DNA of 9,118 nucleotides from Thioalkalivibrio sp. (GTDB lineage Bacteria; Pseudomonadota; Gammaproteobacteria; Ectothiorhodospirales; Ectothiorhodospiraceae): NCBI GenBank assembly GCA_003550945.1, contig PULL01000010.1, forward strand, positions 1-9,118. The letters are read 5' to 3'. Below are positions 1-6,195 of the stretch, piece after piece. Numbering within the stretch: the stretch's first letter is position 1; each line of letters starts with the position of its first letter. The notes under the pieces were generated by a model, which was given only the letters and a program-made list of their open reading frames with translations, ran no database searches and was not told the origin of the DNA. The translations under genes were made by a program, and so were the position numbers.

Positions 1-944
1 AGCGCGGCGCGGGGTTCTCCGGTCAGTGGATGGCGCAGGCAGGCGCTAACGCCTGGGGCGGCGCGAATGTCCAGGCGTTGCGACACCGCGCGCATGCCGT
101 GATCGGTGCTGGTGAGAAACAGCGCACCCGTGCCGTCGAGTTCCCGGAGGATCCGCGCGTAGACCGCGTCGATCTCGGCCAGATGCGCGCGCACCTGCGG
201 GCTGCCGGGGCCGAATTCGTGTCCGAGGTGGTCAAGGTGCGACCAGTACAGATAGGTGTAATGGGGGGCGCCGGCGCGGGCCCTCACATGCGCGCCGAGC
301 AACGCCGGCAGCTCGTCCAGACGCTGATAGCCCTGTACCCGCGCCGAGCCGCTCATCAGGCGGTTGTACGGGGAATGCGCGATCGCGGCGGGTGAGATCA
401 CCGTGGCCCGGCGCACCAGCCGTTCGACCAGCAGCGGGGGGCGGATCCGGCTGTACAGCTCCGGTGTGCTCAGCCCGGCGGAATTGCCGCTGCGGTCGGC
501 TTCGCGCGCCGGCAGCACCGTCAGCGTTCGGCCCGGCTGGGGGAGGTAGGTGCGCCAGCCGAGCAGCCCGTGCTGCGCGGGACTGACGCCCGTGAACACG
601 CTGGTGATGGCGCTGGCAGTGGTGCTGGGGAACACGGTTTCGATCTGCTGAAACAGGTCGGCGCGCATTGCCGGGGTATGGCTGAGGTAGTCGAGGGCGA
701 AGCCGTCGATCAGCCAGAAAAGGACGTGTCCGTGCCGGGCCACCGATTCGGGCGGAAGGGCCGGGAGCGGCGGGGCAGGGTTCAGCGGTTCTTCGCAGCC
801 CAGCCCCCGTTCGAGACTGGCCAGCAGGTTGATCAGGCCGTGCGCCGGCAGCGCGCCGGCATTCCAACGGCGCGCCGGGCCTTGGGGCTCGTCTGCTTCG
901 GAGGCTGCTGCCGATATCACGGGCTCAGGGCTTTCCGCCACCAT
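1..944 (-). CDS. Alkaline-phosphatase-superfamily phosphodiesterase (type I phosphodiesterase/nucleotide pyrophosphatase family), C-terminus cut by window edge
   Basis: The frame is open for 314 codons from an ATG at 944-942 to the left edge, with no stop reached. Family motifs occur in the expected order. LIDGF carries a predicted metal-binding Asp at residue 80. VFPSTTASAITSVFTG (104-119) places Thr109 where the nucleophilic Thr of nucleotide pyrophosphatases sits. SPAQHG follows at 121-126, then DHLGHEFGP (238-246) with predicted metal ligands Asp238 and His242, then TDHGM (280-284). The last His ligand of the family would lie beyond the window. No signal peptide is visible. The first 70 residues are rich in Ala, Pro and Glu and lack motifs, so a cytoplasmic enzyme is likely. 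The substrate cannot be read from the sequence; nucleotide, phospholipid or phosphonate esters are possible. The start overlaps the bolA 3' end by 20 bp and has no clear Shine-Dalgarno site, which suggests translation coupled to bolA. A GTG one codon downstream is an alternative start. The family assignment is firm and the exact function unknown. Confidence 0.85.
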   Translation of the reverse strand, partial: MVAESPEPVISAAASEADEPQGPARRWNAGALPAHGLINLLASLERGLGCEEPLNPAPPLPALPPESVARHGHVLFWLIDGFALDYLSHTPAMRADLFQQIETVFPSTTASAITSVFTGVSPAQHGLLGWRTYLPQPGRTLTVLPAREADRSGNSAGLSTPELYSRIRPPLLVERLVRRATVISPAAIAHSPYNRLMSGSARVQGYQRLDELPALLGAHVRARAGAPHYTYLYWSHLDHLGHEFGPGSPQVRAHLAEIDAVYARILRELDGTGALFLTSTDHGMRAVSQRLDIRAAPGVSACLRHPLTGEPRAA

Positions 945-1239
945 GACAGGGCGGGGACTCGGGAACCCGTCCGGCCCGCTCGAACCACTGCTCGGGGTCC
1001 AGGGTGTGCAGCGCCAGCGCGTGAATACCGCCAGCCAGTTCGTCCGCAAGAACCTGGTTCACCATCCGGTGCCGCGCCACCAGTTTCTGGCCGGCAAAGG
1101 CCTCGCTGACGAGCGTGACCTTGAAGTGCGACTCGGAGCCCGGAGGCACGTTGTGCATGTGGCTCTCGTTCACCACCTCGAGGTGCACGGGCTGGAAGTG
1201 CTGCTCAAGCTTTTCGGTGATGCGCTGCTGTTGGGTCAT
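925..1239 (-). CDS. bolA: BolA family protein
   Basis: This 104-residue protein matches the length of E. coli BolA (about 105) and resembles it along its whole length from memory. Diagnostic stretches are FQPVHLEVVNES (15-26), HNVPPGSESHFKV (29-41), the RHRMVNQVLADE helix (56-67), IHALALHT (72-79) and the C-terminal SPPCHGGG (95-102). The full N- and C-terminal match favours BolA itself over the shorter IbaG/BolA2 paralogues. BolA proteins are known to bind monothiol glutaredoxins through a 2Fe-2S cluster and to act in stress response and envelope or cell-shape control, with a DNA-binding role proposed from the KH-like fold. The start is ATG at 1239-1237; I see only a weak ribosome binding site. 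The stop lies inside the downstream phosphodiesterase gene. It is preceded by a repeat-bearing gap after tatD, so its promoter is probably between 1240 and 1334, although I cannot pick out convincing boxes. Confidence 0.95.
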   Translation of the reverse strand: MTQQQRITEKLEQHFQPVHLEVVNESHMHNVPPGSESHFKVTLVSEAFAGQKLVARHRMVNQVLADELAGGIHALALHTLDPEQWFERAGRVPESPPCHGGGKP

Positions 1240-1334
1240 CGCTGATCGGATCCGGGAGCGAAGTTCGCCCTAAAGGATACCTGCCCCGGCGTTCGAGGCA
1301 ATTGACCGTTGCGGTTTCGAGGACGTAGACGGGT

Positions 1335-1473
1335 GTTCACCACGAAGGGCACGAAGACACGAAGAAAATCGTGATTGTGGCGCGCAGCGAAACTCACCGG
1401 GAAAGCCTCCTTCTCCCGTATCGCGCCTTTCGACCCAAAAATCCTTCGTGTTTTCGTGTCCTTCGTGGTGAAC
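1335..1473. repeat. Inverted repeat of CACGAAG-type units
   Basis: The left arm (1335-1366) and right arm (1442-1473) are reverse complements at 29 of 32 positions. Each arm is an array of three short near-repeats: CCACGAAGG, then (G/A)CACGAA(G/A), then ACACGAAG. The 75-nt spacer (1367-1441) contains a possible inner stem, GGCGCG at 1379-1384 with CGCGCC at 1422-1427. The element occupies most of the tatD-bolA gap, with the right arm ending 22 bp beyond the tatD stop. Translated, the arms read like TTKDTK and LRVFVPFVVN, strings I recall as common spurious ORF products in many bacterial genomes, so this is a widespread intergenic repeat type rather than coding sequence. Its role is unknown. 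It could act as a transcript-end hairpin for tatD, but it has no following T-run. Confidence 0.85.
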
Positions 1474-1495
1474 CCCGCCCTTTGACCTTCGCCCT

Positions 1496-2290
1496 TCATT
1501 CCGGAAGCCCGTAGAAGGCCCTGGCGTTGGCGGTGGTGGACCGGGCGAGGGCGTCGACCGAAACGTCCCGCAGCCGCGCGACGTGCTCGCCGATGTGGGG
1601 AAGAAATGCCGGTTCGTTGCGCCGTCCGTGCGGCAGTCCCTTCGGCAGAGTGCGCGGCAGCAGGTACGGGGCGTCGGTTTCCAGCATCAGGCGGTCTTCC
1701 GGGATGCGGGGCACCAACGCCTGCAGCTCCTGTCCACGGCGCTCGTCGCAGACCCATCCGGTCACGCCGATGTGGCAGTCCATCTCCAGGTAGCGGTCCA
1801 GAGCGTGGGCATCGCTGGTGAAGCAATGCACGACCGCTGCGGGCACGCGGTCGCGATAGCGCTGCAGAATGTCTCCGAAATCGTGGCTTGCCTCGCGCTC
1901 GTGCAGGAACACCGGTTTTCCGAGATCGGCCGCCAGTTCCAGCTGGGCCTCGAACGCGTGTCGCTGAGCGGCCGGCGTGGAGTGGTTCCGGTAGTAGTCC
2001 AGGCCCATTTCGCCCATCGCAACCACCAGCGGGTGACTGGCGTCCTCGGCAAAGCGGTAGCCCGTCTGGTCCTGCCATTGGCTTGCGTGATGCGGATGCA
2101 CGCCCAGCGTTGCGCGCATGCGTTCCGGGTAGGATTCAGCGAGCTGGATGCTGCGCCCGCTCTCCTTCTCGTCCGATCCGGTGACCAGGAGCCAGCGCAC
2201 GCCGGCGTCGGCGGCCCGCTCGACCACCGCGTCGAGGTCTCGCTTGAAGCTGTCGTGGGTGAGGTTTACGCAGATGTCGGTCCATTCCAT
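1496..2290 (-). CDS. tatD: TatD family metal-dependent deoxyribonuclease
   Basis: The 264-residue protein has the TatD-type TIM-barrel motifs: DICVNLTHDSF (5-15), GVHPHHASQW (63-72), GEMGLDYYRN (93-102) with predicted metal ligand Glu94, PVFLHERE, VVHCFT, GVTGWVCDERRG, and LETDAPYLLPR followed by RRNEPAFLPHI. The VNLT sequence replaces the HxH found in the paralogue YcfH, and ITGWVCDERRG-like sequence is typical of E. coli TatD itself, so I assign tatD rather than ycfH or yjjV. E. coli TatD is a Mg-dependent 3'-5' exonuclease acting on DNA and RNA, linked to DNA repair and DNA degradation; it is not needed for Tat export. I chose ATG at 2290 because family members begin just before this D-I-x-V-N-L segment. 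An in-frame TTG at 2314 would add eight residues without support. No Shine-Dalgarno site is visible. The gene is divergent from pepN, with 256 bp between the starts. Confidence 0.95.
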   Translation of the reverse strand: MEWTDICVNLTHDSFKRDLDAVVERAADAGVRWLLVTGSDEKESGRSIQLAESYPERMRATLGVHPHHASQWQDQTGYRFAEDASHPLVVAMGEMGLDYYRNHSTPAAQRHAFEAQLELAADLGKPVFLHEREASHDFGDILQRYRDRVPAAVVHCFTSDAHALDRYLEMDCHIGVTGWVCDERRGQELQALVPRIPEDRLMLETDAPYLLPRTLPKGLPHGRRNEPAFLPHIGEHVARLRDVSVDALARSTTANARAFYGLPE

Positions 2291-2407
2291 GCGCGCTATG
2301 CTAACGCGCGGCAAGATCCGGGTGAACGGTCGAGGGCGTCGGGTTTATGCAGGCGTGGGGCGATCCTGGCGGGAAGCCGCCCCCGAAAAGCTGTGGTACC
2401 CGCGGTC

Positions 2408-2470
2408 GCGTGGGAGCATCCCCTGGCCGCGATTGGAGTCCGGCATCGTGGTTGGAGGCCGCTCCCACGC
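2408..2470. repeat. REP-like palindrome of the GTGGGAGC type
   Basis: A perfect 10-bp inverted repeat, GCGTGGGAGC at 2408-2417 and GCTCCCACGC at 2461-2470, encloses 43 bp. The spacer contains the near-repeats ATTGGAG and GTTGGAG and several GGCC/CCGCG blocks. Read on the minus strand, the right half begins GTGGGAGCGGCCT, the start that I recall for repetitive extragenic palindromes in Pseudomonas and other gammaproteobacteria. It lies in the divergent tatD-pepN gap, nearer pepN. Such elements are usually multicopy and spread by a RAYT-type transposase encoded elsewhere; no such gene is in this window. The rest of the 2291-2546 gap holds a short GCGCG/CGCGC hairpin next to the tatD start (2291-2309) and the pepN ribosome binding site, and otherwise nothing I can name. 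Confidence 0.75.
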
Positions 2471-2530
2471 AGGATGAGCGCGGTTTTGGAACCTGGCGCG
2501 TGATTTTCTGCCCATGCGGTATGCGAAGAA

Positions 2531-2536
2531 AAGAGG
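2531..2536 (+). promoter_or_regulatory. Shine-Dalgarno site of pepN, decides the start
   Basis: AAGAGG ends 10 nt before ATG 2547. It lies inside the 11-codon extension that an upstream in-frame ATG at 2514 would create, so it supports 2547 as the true start. The extension (MRYAKKRGKQT) is basic and unlike known PepN N-termini. Confidence 0.7.
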
Positions 2537-2546
2537 CAAACAGACG

Positions 2547-5177
2547 ATGAAAGATGCCGCCCCCAGCATGGTCCTGCTGAGCGAATACCGCGCCCCGGCC
2601 TGGCGCGTGGAACATCTGGACCTGCGTTTCGATCTCGACCCCAGCCAGACGCGGGTCGAATCCCGCATTCGGGTGCGTCGCGCGGAAGGATCCCAGCCGG
2701 GCGTCGCGCTGCGGCTGCATGGCCAGGATCTCGAACTGCTGCGTCTCGAAGTCGACGGCAACGAGCCGCAGCCCAGCGACGTGGTCAACGATGACGACGG
2801 GCTGCTGCTGGTGGGGCTGCCCGATACAGCCGAAATCACGCTCGAGACCCGCATCCGGCCGGAGGCGAATACCGCGCTGGAGGGTCTGTACGTGTCCGGC
2901 GGCAGCCTGTGCACCCAGTGCGAGGCCGAGGGATTCCGGCGCATCACGTATTTTCCGGACCGCCCGGACGTATTGACGCGCTATCGAGTGAGGCTGGAAG
3001 CCGATGCGGCGAGATACCCGGTGCTGCTCGCCAACGGCAACCGGGTGGACGCCGGCCCACTGCCCGGCGGGCGCCACTTCGCGGTCTGGGAAGATCCGTT
3101 TCCGAAGCCCAGCTACCTCTTTGCGCTGGTGGCCGGCGATCTCGCCTGCGTGTCCGACCGCTTTACGACCCGTTCCGGGCGGGAGGTGGCGCTGGAGGTT
3201 TACGTCGAACACCACAACCGCGAGCGCTGCGACCACGCGCTGGCGTCGCTGAAGCGGGCGATGAGCTACGACGAGGAGGCCTTCGGCCGCGAATACGACC
3301 TCGACGTGTACATGATCGTCGCGGTCGATGACTTCAACATGGGCGCGATGGAGAACAAGGGTCTGAACCTGTTCAACGCGAAATACGTGCTCGCAAGCCC
3401 CGACACCGCCACCGACGACGACTACGTGCACATCGAGAGCGTGATTGCGCATGAGTACTTCCACAACTGGTCGGGCAACCGGGTGACCTGTCGCGACTGG
3501 TTCCAGCTGTCGCTGAAGGAGGGGCTCACGGTTTTCCGCGACCAGGAGTTCACCACCGATTGCACGCTGTTCGGCGTGAAGCGCATCGACGACGTGCAGC
3601 GGTTGCGCGCGTTCCAGTTTCCCGAGGATGCCGGCCCGCTGGCACACCCGGTCCGCCCCGACCGCTACGCGGAGATCAACAACTTCTACACGATGACCGT
3701 GTATGAAAAGGGCGCCGAGGTGATCCGCATGCTGCGCACCCTGATCGGGCGCGAGGCTTTCCGGCGCGGCCTGGATCTGTACTTCGAGCGCTTCGACGGG
3801 CAGGCGGTGACCACGGACGATTTCGTCGACGTGATGGGGGAAGTCTCGGAACGGGATCTCGGGCTGTTCCTGCGCTGGTACACCCAGGCCGGCACGCCGC
3901 GGGTGACCGCGCGCACTCGCTTTGATGCGCAGACGGGCGTGTTGCAGGTCGACCTTGTGCAGCACACGTTGCCGACACCCGGCCAGGACGAGAAGCACCC
4001 AGTGCACATTCCGGTTCGTCTCGCACTGTTCGGCGGCGACGGGAGGCGGCTGGCGGCCCAAATGGTCGACGCCCCGGAGGCGGCCGAGTGGGTGCTGGAT
4101 CTCACCGCTGAAAGGCAGTCGTTCCGTCTTCAGGGTCTCCGCGAGGCCCCTGCCGCGGTGTCCTGGCTGCGTGGTTTTTCGGCCCCGGTAGTGCTCGACG
4201 CAGGGCAGGGCACCGAAGAACTCGCGCATCTGGTCGCGTTCGACGACGACGCCTTCGCCCGCTGGGATGCAGCGCAGACATTGCTGCGGCGGGCGGTGAT
4301 CGCGCGCGTCGAAGCGGCGGCCGATGAATCGCTGGAATCGGCGCTGACGACCGCGGTGGCGGCTCTGCTGGAAGATTCACTGGTCGATCCGGTTCTGCTG
4401 GCGGCGCTTCTCGAATTGCCCTCGCACCGTGAGTTGATGGAAAGCTTTGCACAGGCCGATCCGGTTTCGGTCGACCAGGCAAGGAGGGCGGTCGAGAAGG
4501 CGGTGTTTGCACCGCTGGCTGAACGTCTCGTGGCGCGCACCCCGGACCGCAAGCGCTGGGACGACGGCGCGTTTACCGCGGAGGCAATGGGCCAGAGGCG
4601 TCTGCTGAATCGCCTGTTGGCGCTGCGGGTAGCCGTGGGGGCGGAGGACGCGCTGGCAGAGGCGGAAGGGCAGTACCGCGAGGCCCGAAGCCAGACGCTG
4701 GCCATGGGCGCGCTCGCTGCGGTCAACGAAAGCACGGATCCGGTTCGCGGCGAGTTGTTGGCGGATTTCGAGCGGCGCTATCGCAACGATCCCCTGGTAC
4801 TGGACAAGTGGTTCGCGCTGGAAGCCGGCAGCCAGGTCGGCGATGGGTTTGCCAGGTTGCAGCGTCTGCTCGAGCACCCCGGATTCCGCTGGTCCAACCC
4901 GAACCGGGTGCGCGCGGTATTGGGGCCGTTCATGGCGCAGAATCACCGGCACTTTCACCAGGCGGATGGCGCCGGTTACCAGCGCATCGCCGGCTACGTG
5001 GAGCACCTCGACACCCTGAACCCGCAGACGGCCGCGCGCCTCGCGCAGCCGCTGACCCGCTGGCGACGCCTGGATCCGGCACGATCCGCGCAAATGCATG
5101 CGGCCCTCGAACAACTCGCTGCCAAGGATTTGTCGCGCGACCTGGACGATGTCGTCGCGCGTGCGCTCGCGCGTTGA
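2547..5177 (+). CDS. pepN: Aminopeptidase N (M1 family zinc metallopeptidase)
   Basis: The protein has 876 residues, close to the 870 of E. coli PepN. The exopeptidase motif GAMEN is at 266-270. The zinc site HEYFH is at 302-306, with the third ligand Glu325 in LKEG. The catalytic Tyr is predicted at 386 in YEKGAEVIRM. All spacings match E. coli PepN (GAMEN 261, HEYFH 297, Glu320, Tyr381) with an offset of about five residues. By homology the order is an N-terminal beta domain to about residue 190, a thermolysin-like catalytic domain to about 440, a small beta domain, and a long helical C-terminal domain. There is no signal peptide, so it should act in the cytoplasm, removing N-terminal residues from peptides late in ATP-dependent protein turnover. 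It stands alone on the plus strand and is convergent with the transporter gene. A hairpin repeat with a short T-run follows the stop. The gene is intact. Confidence 0.97.
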   Translation: MKDAAPSMVLLSEYRAPAWRVEHLDLRFDLDPSQTRVESRIRVRRAEGSQPGVALRLHGQDLELLRLEVDGNEPQPSDVVNDDDGLLLVGLPDTAEITLETRIRPEANTALEGLYVSGGSLCTQCEAEGFRRITYFPDRPDVLTRYRVRLEADAARYPVLLANGNRVDAGPLPGGRHFAVWEDPFPKPSYLFALVAGDLACVSDRFTTRSGREVALEVYVEHHNRERCDHALASLKRAMSYDEEAFGREYDLDVYMIVAVDDFNMGAMENKGLNLFNAKYVLASPDTATDDDYVHIESVIAHEYFHNWSGNRVTCRDWFQLSLKEGLTVFRDQEFTTDCTLFGVKRIDDVQRLRAFQFPEDAGPLAHPVRPDRYAEINNFYTMTVYEKGAEVIRMLRTLIGREAFRRGLDLYFERFDGQAVTTDDFVDVMGEVSERDLGLFLRWYTQAGTPRVTARTRFDAQTGVLQVDLVQHTLPTPGQDEKHPVHIPVRLALFGGDGRRLAAQMVDAPEAAEWVLDLTAERQSFRLQGLREAPAAVSWLRGFSAPVVLDAGQGTEELAHLVAFDDDAFARWDAAQTLLRRAVIARVEAAADESLESALTTAVAALLEDSLVDPVLLAALLELPSHRELMESFAQADPVSVDQARRAVEKAVFAPLAERLVARTPDRKRWDDGAFTAEAMGQRRLLNRLLALRVAVGAEDALAEAEGQYREARSQTLAMGALAAVNESTDPVRGELLADFERRYRNDPLVLDKWFALEAGSQVGDGFARLQRLLEHPGFRWSNPNRVRAVLGPFMAQNHRHFHQADGAGYQRIAGYVEHLDTLNPQTAARLAQPLTRWRRLDPARSAQMHAALEQLAAKDLSRDLDDVVARALAR

Positions 5178-5198
5178 TTAGGAACGTCTCGCATTTCT

Positions 5199-5237
5199 CC
5201 CCTCTCCCGCCCCCCTCGGGCGCGAGAGGGAGATTTT
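5199..5237 (+). terminator. C-rich hairpin repeat, possible pepN terminator
   Basis: A stem forms from 5200-5206 with 5224-5230 (7 bp). A mismatch at 5207/5223 follows, then 5208-5212 with 5218-5222 (5 bp), closing a 5-nt loop. TTTT follows at 5234-5237, 22 nt after the hairpin begins to be transcribed past the pepN stop. It could end pepN transcription. It also belongs to the same repeat family as 6110-6148, since both begin CCCCTCTCCC and run through GAGGGAG, so it may be a dispersed repeat that happens to serve as a terminator. The short T-run makes intrinsic termination uncertain. Confidence 0.45.
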
Positions 5238-5268
5238 GCTCGGTGGGGGTGACGGGACGCGATGAACG

Positions 5269-6090
5269 TCAGCGCAGCAGCATGTACAGGCCGGCGAGCA
5301 TCAACACGCCGGCGAAAGCGCGGCGCAGCATCAGCACCGGCAGGTGGTGGGTGAGCCACACCCCGGCACGCACGCTGACGGCGGCGCCCAACGCGATCCC
5401 GGCGATTGCGGGCAGGTAAAGATGGCCCACGCTCCACTCCGGCGTGTCCAGTTGGGGCTGCAGCAAAGCCGGCAACGCGTACACGAGGCTGCCCGCGATC
5501 GCGATCGGGATGCCCAGCGCCGCTGCAGAGCCGATTGCGCGGCGGATTTCCCGGCCCTGGCTCAACAGGAAGGGTGTCGTGAGCGTGCCGCCCGCGATGC
5601 CGATCAGGGCCGAAATGCCGCCGATCCCGGTGCCGGCCAGGAACCAGACCGTGCGCCCCGCCTCCGGCCGGGTGGGTGGACGGACGCTGAGCAGCAGCCA
5701 CAGCGCGATCGCGATCTCGAACACGCCGAAGATCCGCGATAGCGCGCGTCCGTCCATCTGGATGGCCAGCCACGCGCCGAGTGCGGCCCCAATCAGGATC
5801 GGCGGTAGCAGACGGCGCACCGAAGGCCCGTGCACGCCCCCGCGCAGGTAGTGGCCGCGGGCGGAGAGCATCGCGGTGGGGATGATTGCCCCGAGCGAGG
5901 TACCGATCGCGGCCTGCACCAGGTACTGGTTGTCGAAGCCCATCAGCGTGAACAGCCAGACCAGCACCGGCACCAGCACCAGCCCGCCGCCGATGCCGAA
6001 CATGCCGGCGGGGATGCCTGTGATCAGCCCCAGCAGCACGAAGATCACCAGCAACCCCAGCGGGCCGCTGTCGATCAGCAGCGCATTCAT
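5269..6090 (-). CDS. TauE/SafE family membrane permease (putative sulfite/organosulfonate exporter)
   Basis: The 273-residue protein is very hydrophobic, with about eight or nine predicted membrane segments (roughly 9-27, 33-50, 57-77, 93-110, 118-136, 148-177, 187-207, 222-246, 252-272). The family's paired halves are visible: the glycine-rich GMFGIGGGLVLVPVL at 29-43 is echoed by GISALIGIAGGTLTTPFLL at 158-176. This duplicated glycine motif is characteristic of TauE/SafE (DUF81) transporters, which are thought to move sulfite, sulfoacetate or other small anions across the inner membrane. The substrate cannot be deduced here, and no sulfur-oxidation gene is adjacent, so I give no symbol. The start is ATG at 6090-6088 with a weak GGAG at 6102-6105 upstream. 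It lies 105 bp downstream of hemL in the same direction, but a strong hairpin repeat in that gap makes co-transcription uncertain. Confidence 0.88.
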   Translation of the reverse strand: MNALLIDSGPLGLLVIFVLLGLITGIPAGMFGIGGGLVLVPVLVWLFTLMGFDNQYLVQAAIGTSLGAIIPTAMLSARGHYLRGGVHGPSVRRLLPPILIGAALGAWLAIQMDGRALSRIFGVFEIAIALWLLLSVRPPTRPEAGRTVWFLAGTGIGGISALIGIAGGTLTTPFLLSQGREIRRAIGSAAALGIPIAIAGSLVYALPALLQPQLDTPEWSVGHLYLPAIAGIALGAAVSVRAGVWLTHHLPVLMLRRAFAGVLMLAGLYMLLR

Positions 6091-6109
6091 GTGGCGTCAG
6101 GCTCCGACG

Positions 6110-6148
6110 CCCCTCTCCCCAGCCCTCCCCCGCGAGCGGGGGAGGGAG
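6110..6148. repeat. C-rich hairpin repeat between hemL and the transporter gene
   Basis: CCCTCCCCCGC at 6123-6133 pairs perfectly with GCGGGGGAGGG at 6136-6146; the innermost pair must open to give a 4-nt loop. It is preceded by CCCCTCTCCC at 6110-6119, the same 10-mer that opens the repeat at 5199. The downstream flanks are also alike: GAGGGAG, then a T-containing stretch with CTC, then a G-rich run ending GTGA. I recall closely similar sequences as dispersed repeats in many GC-rich proteobacteria. Read in the minus direction it would form a stable hairpin after hemL, but it lacks a T-run on that strand. Its function is unknown; it could attenuate or stabilise the transcript. Confidence 0.7.
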
Positions 6149-6195
6149 CTTTCTCTCCTGCCCACTGGGGAGTGAGTTGCTGGCGGAGTTTCACC

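Noticed and set aside
232..867. Minus-strand open frame of about 210 codons in the phosphodiesterase region
   Set aside because: It is a shifted frame. The adjacent minus-strand frame carries all the family motifs and stays open to the edge.
1240..1495. Possible insertion sequence suggested by the inverted arms
   Set aside because: There is no transposase, no target duplication that I can see, and the arms are arrays of short units rather than terminal repeats.
1236..2078. Open frame running through the CACGAAG inverted repeat and tatD
   Set aside because: The TTKDTK and LRVFVPFVVN-like translations are the usual spurious product of this repeat, and the rest is a shifted tatD frame.
2490..2510. 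TGGCGCG-N4-TTTCT upstream of pepN, similar to a sigma-54 promoter
   Set aside because: The near-invariant GC of the -12 element is replaced by TC, and there is no supporting activator site.
2301..4229. Long open frame (about 640 codons) on the minus strand antisense to pepN
   Set aside because: It lies opposite a clear pepN gene, shows no recognisable motif, and has the composition expected of a frame mirroring GC-rich codons.
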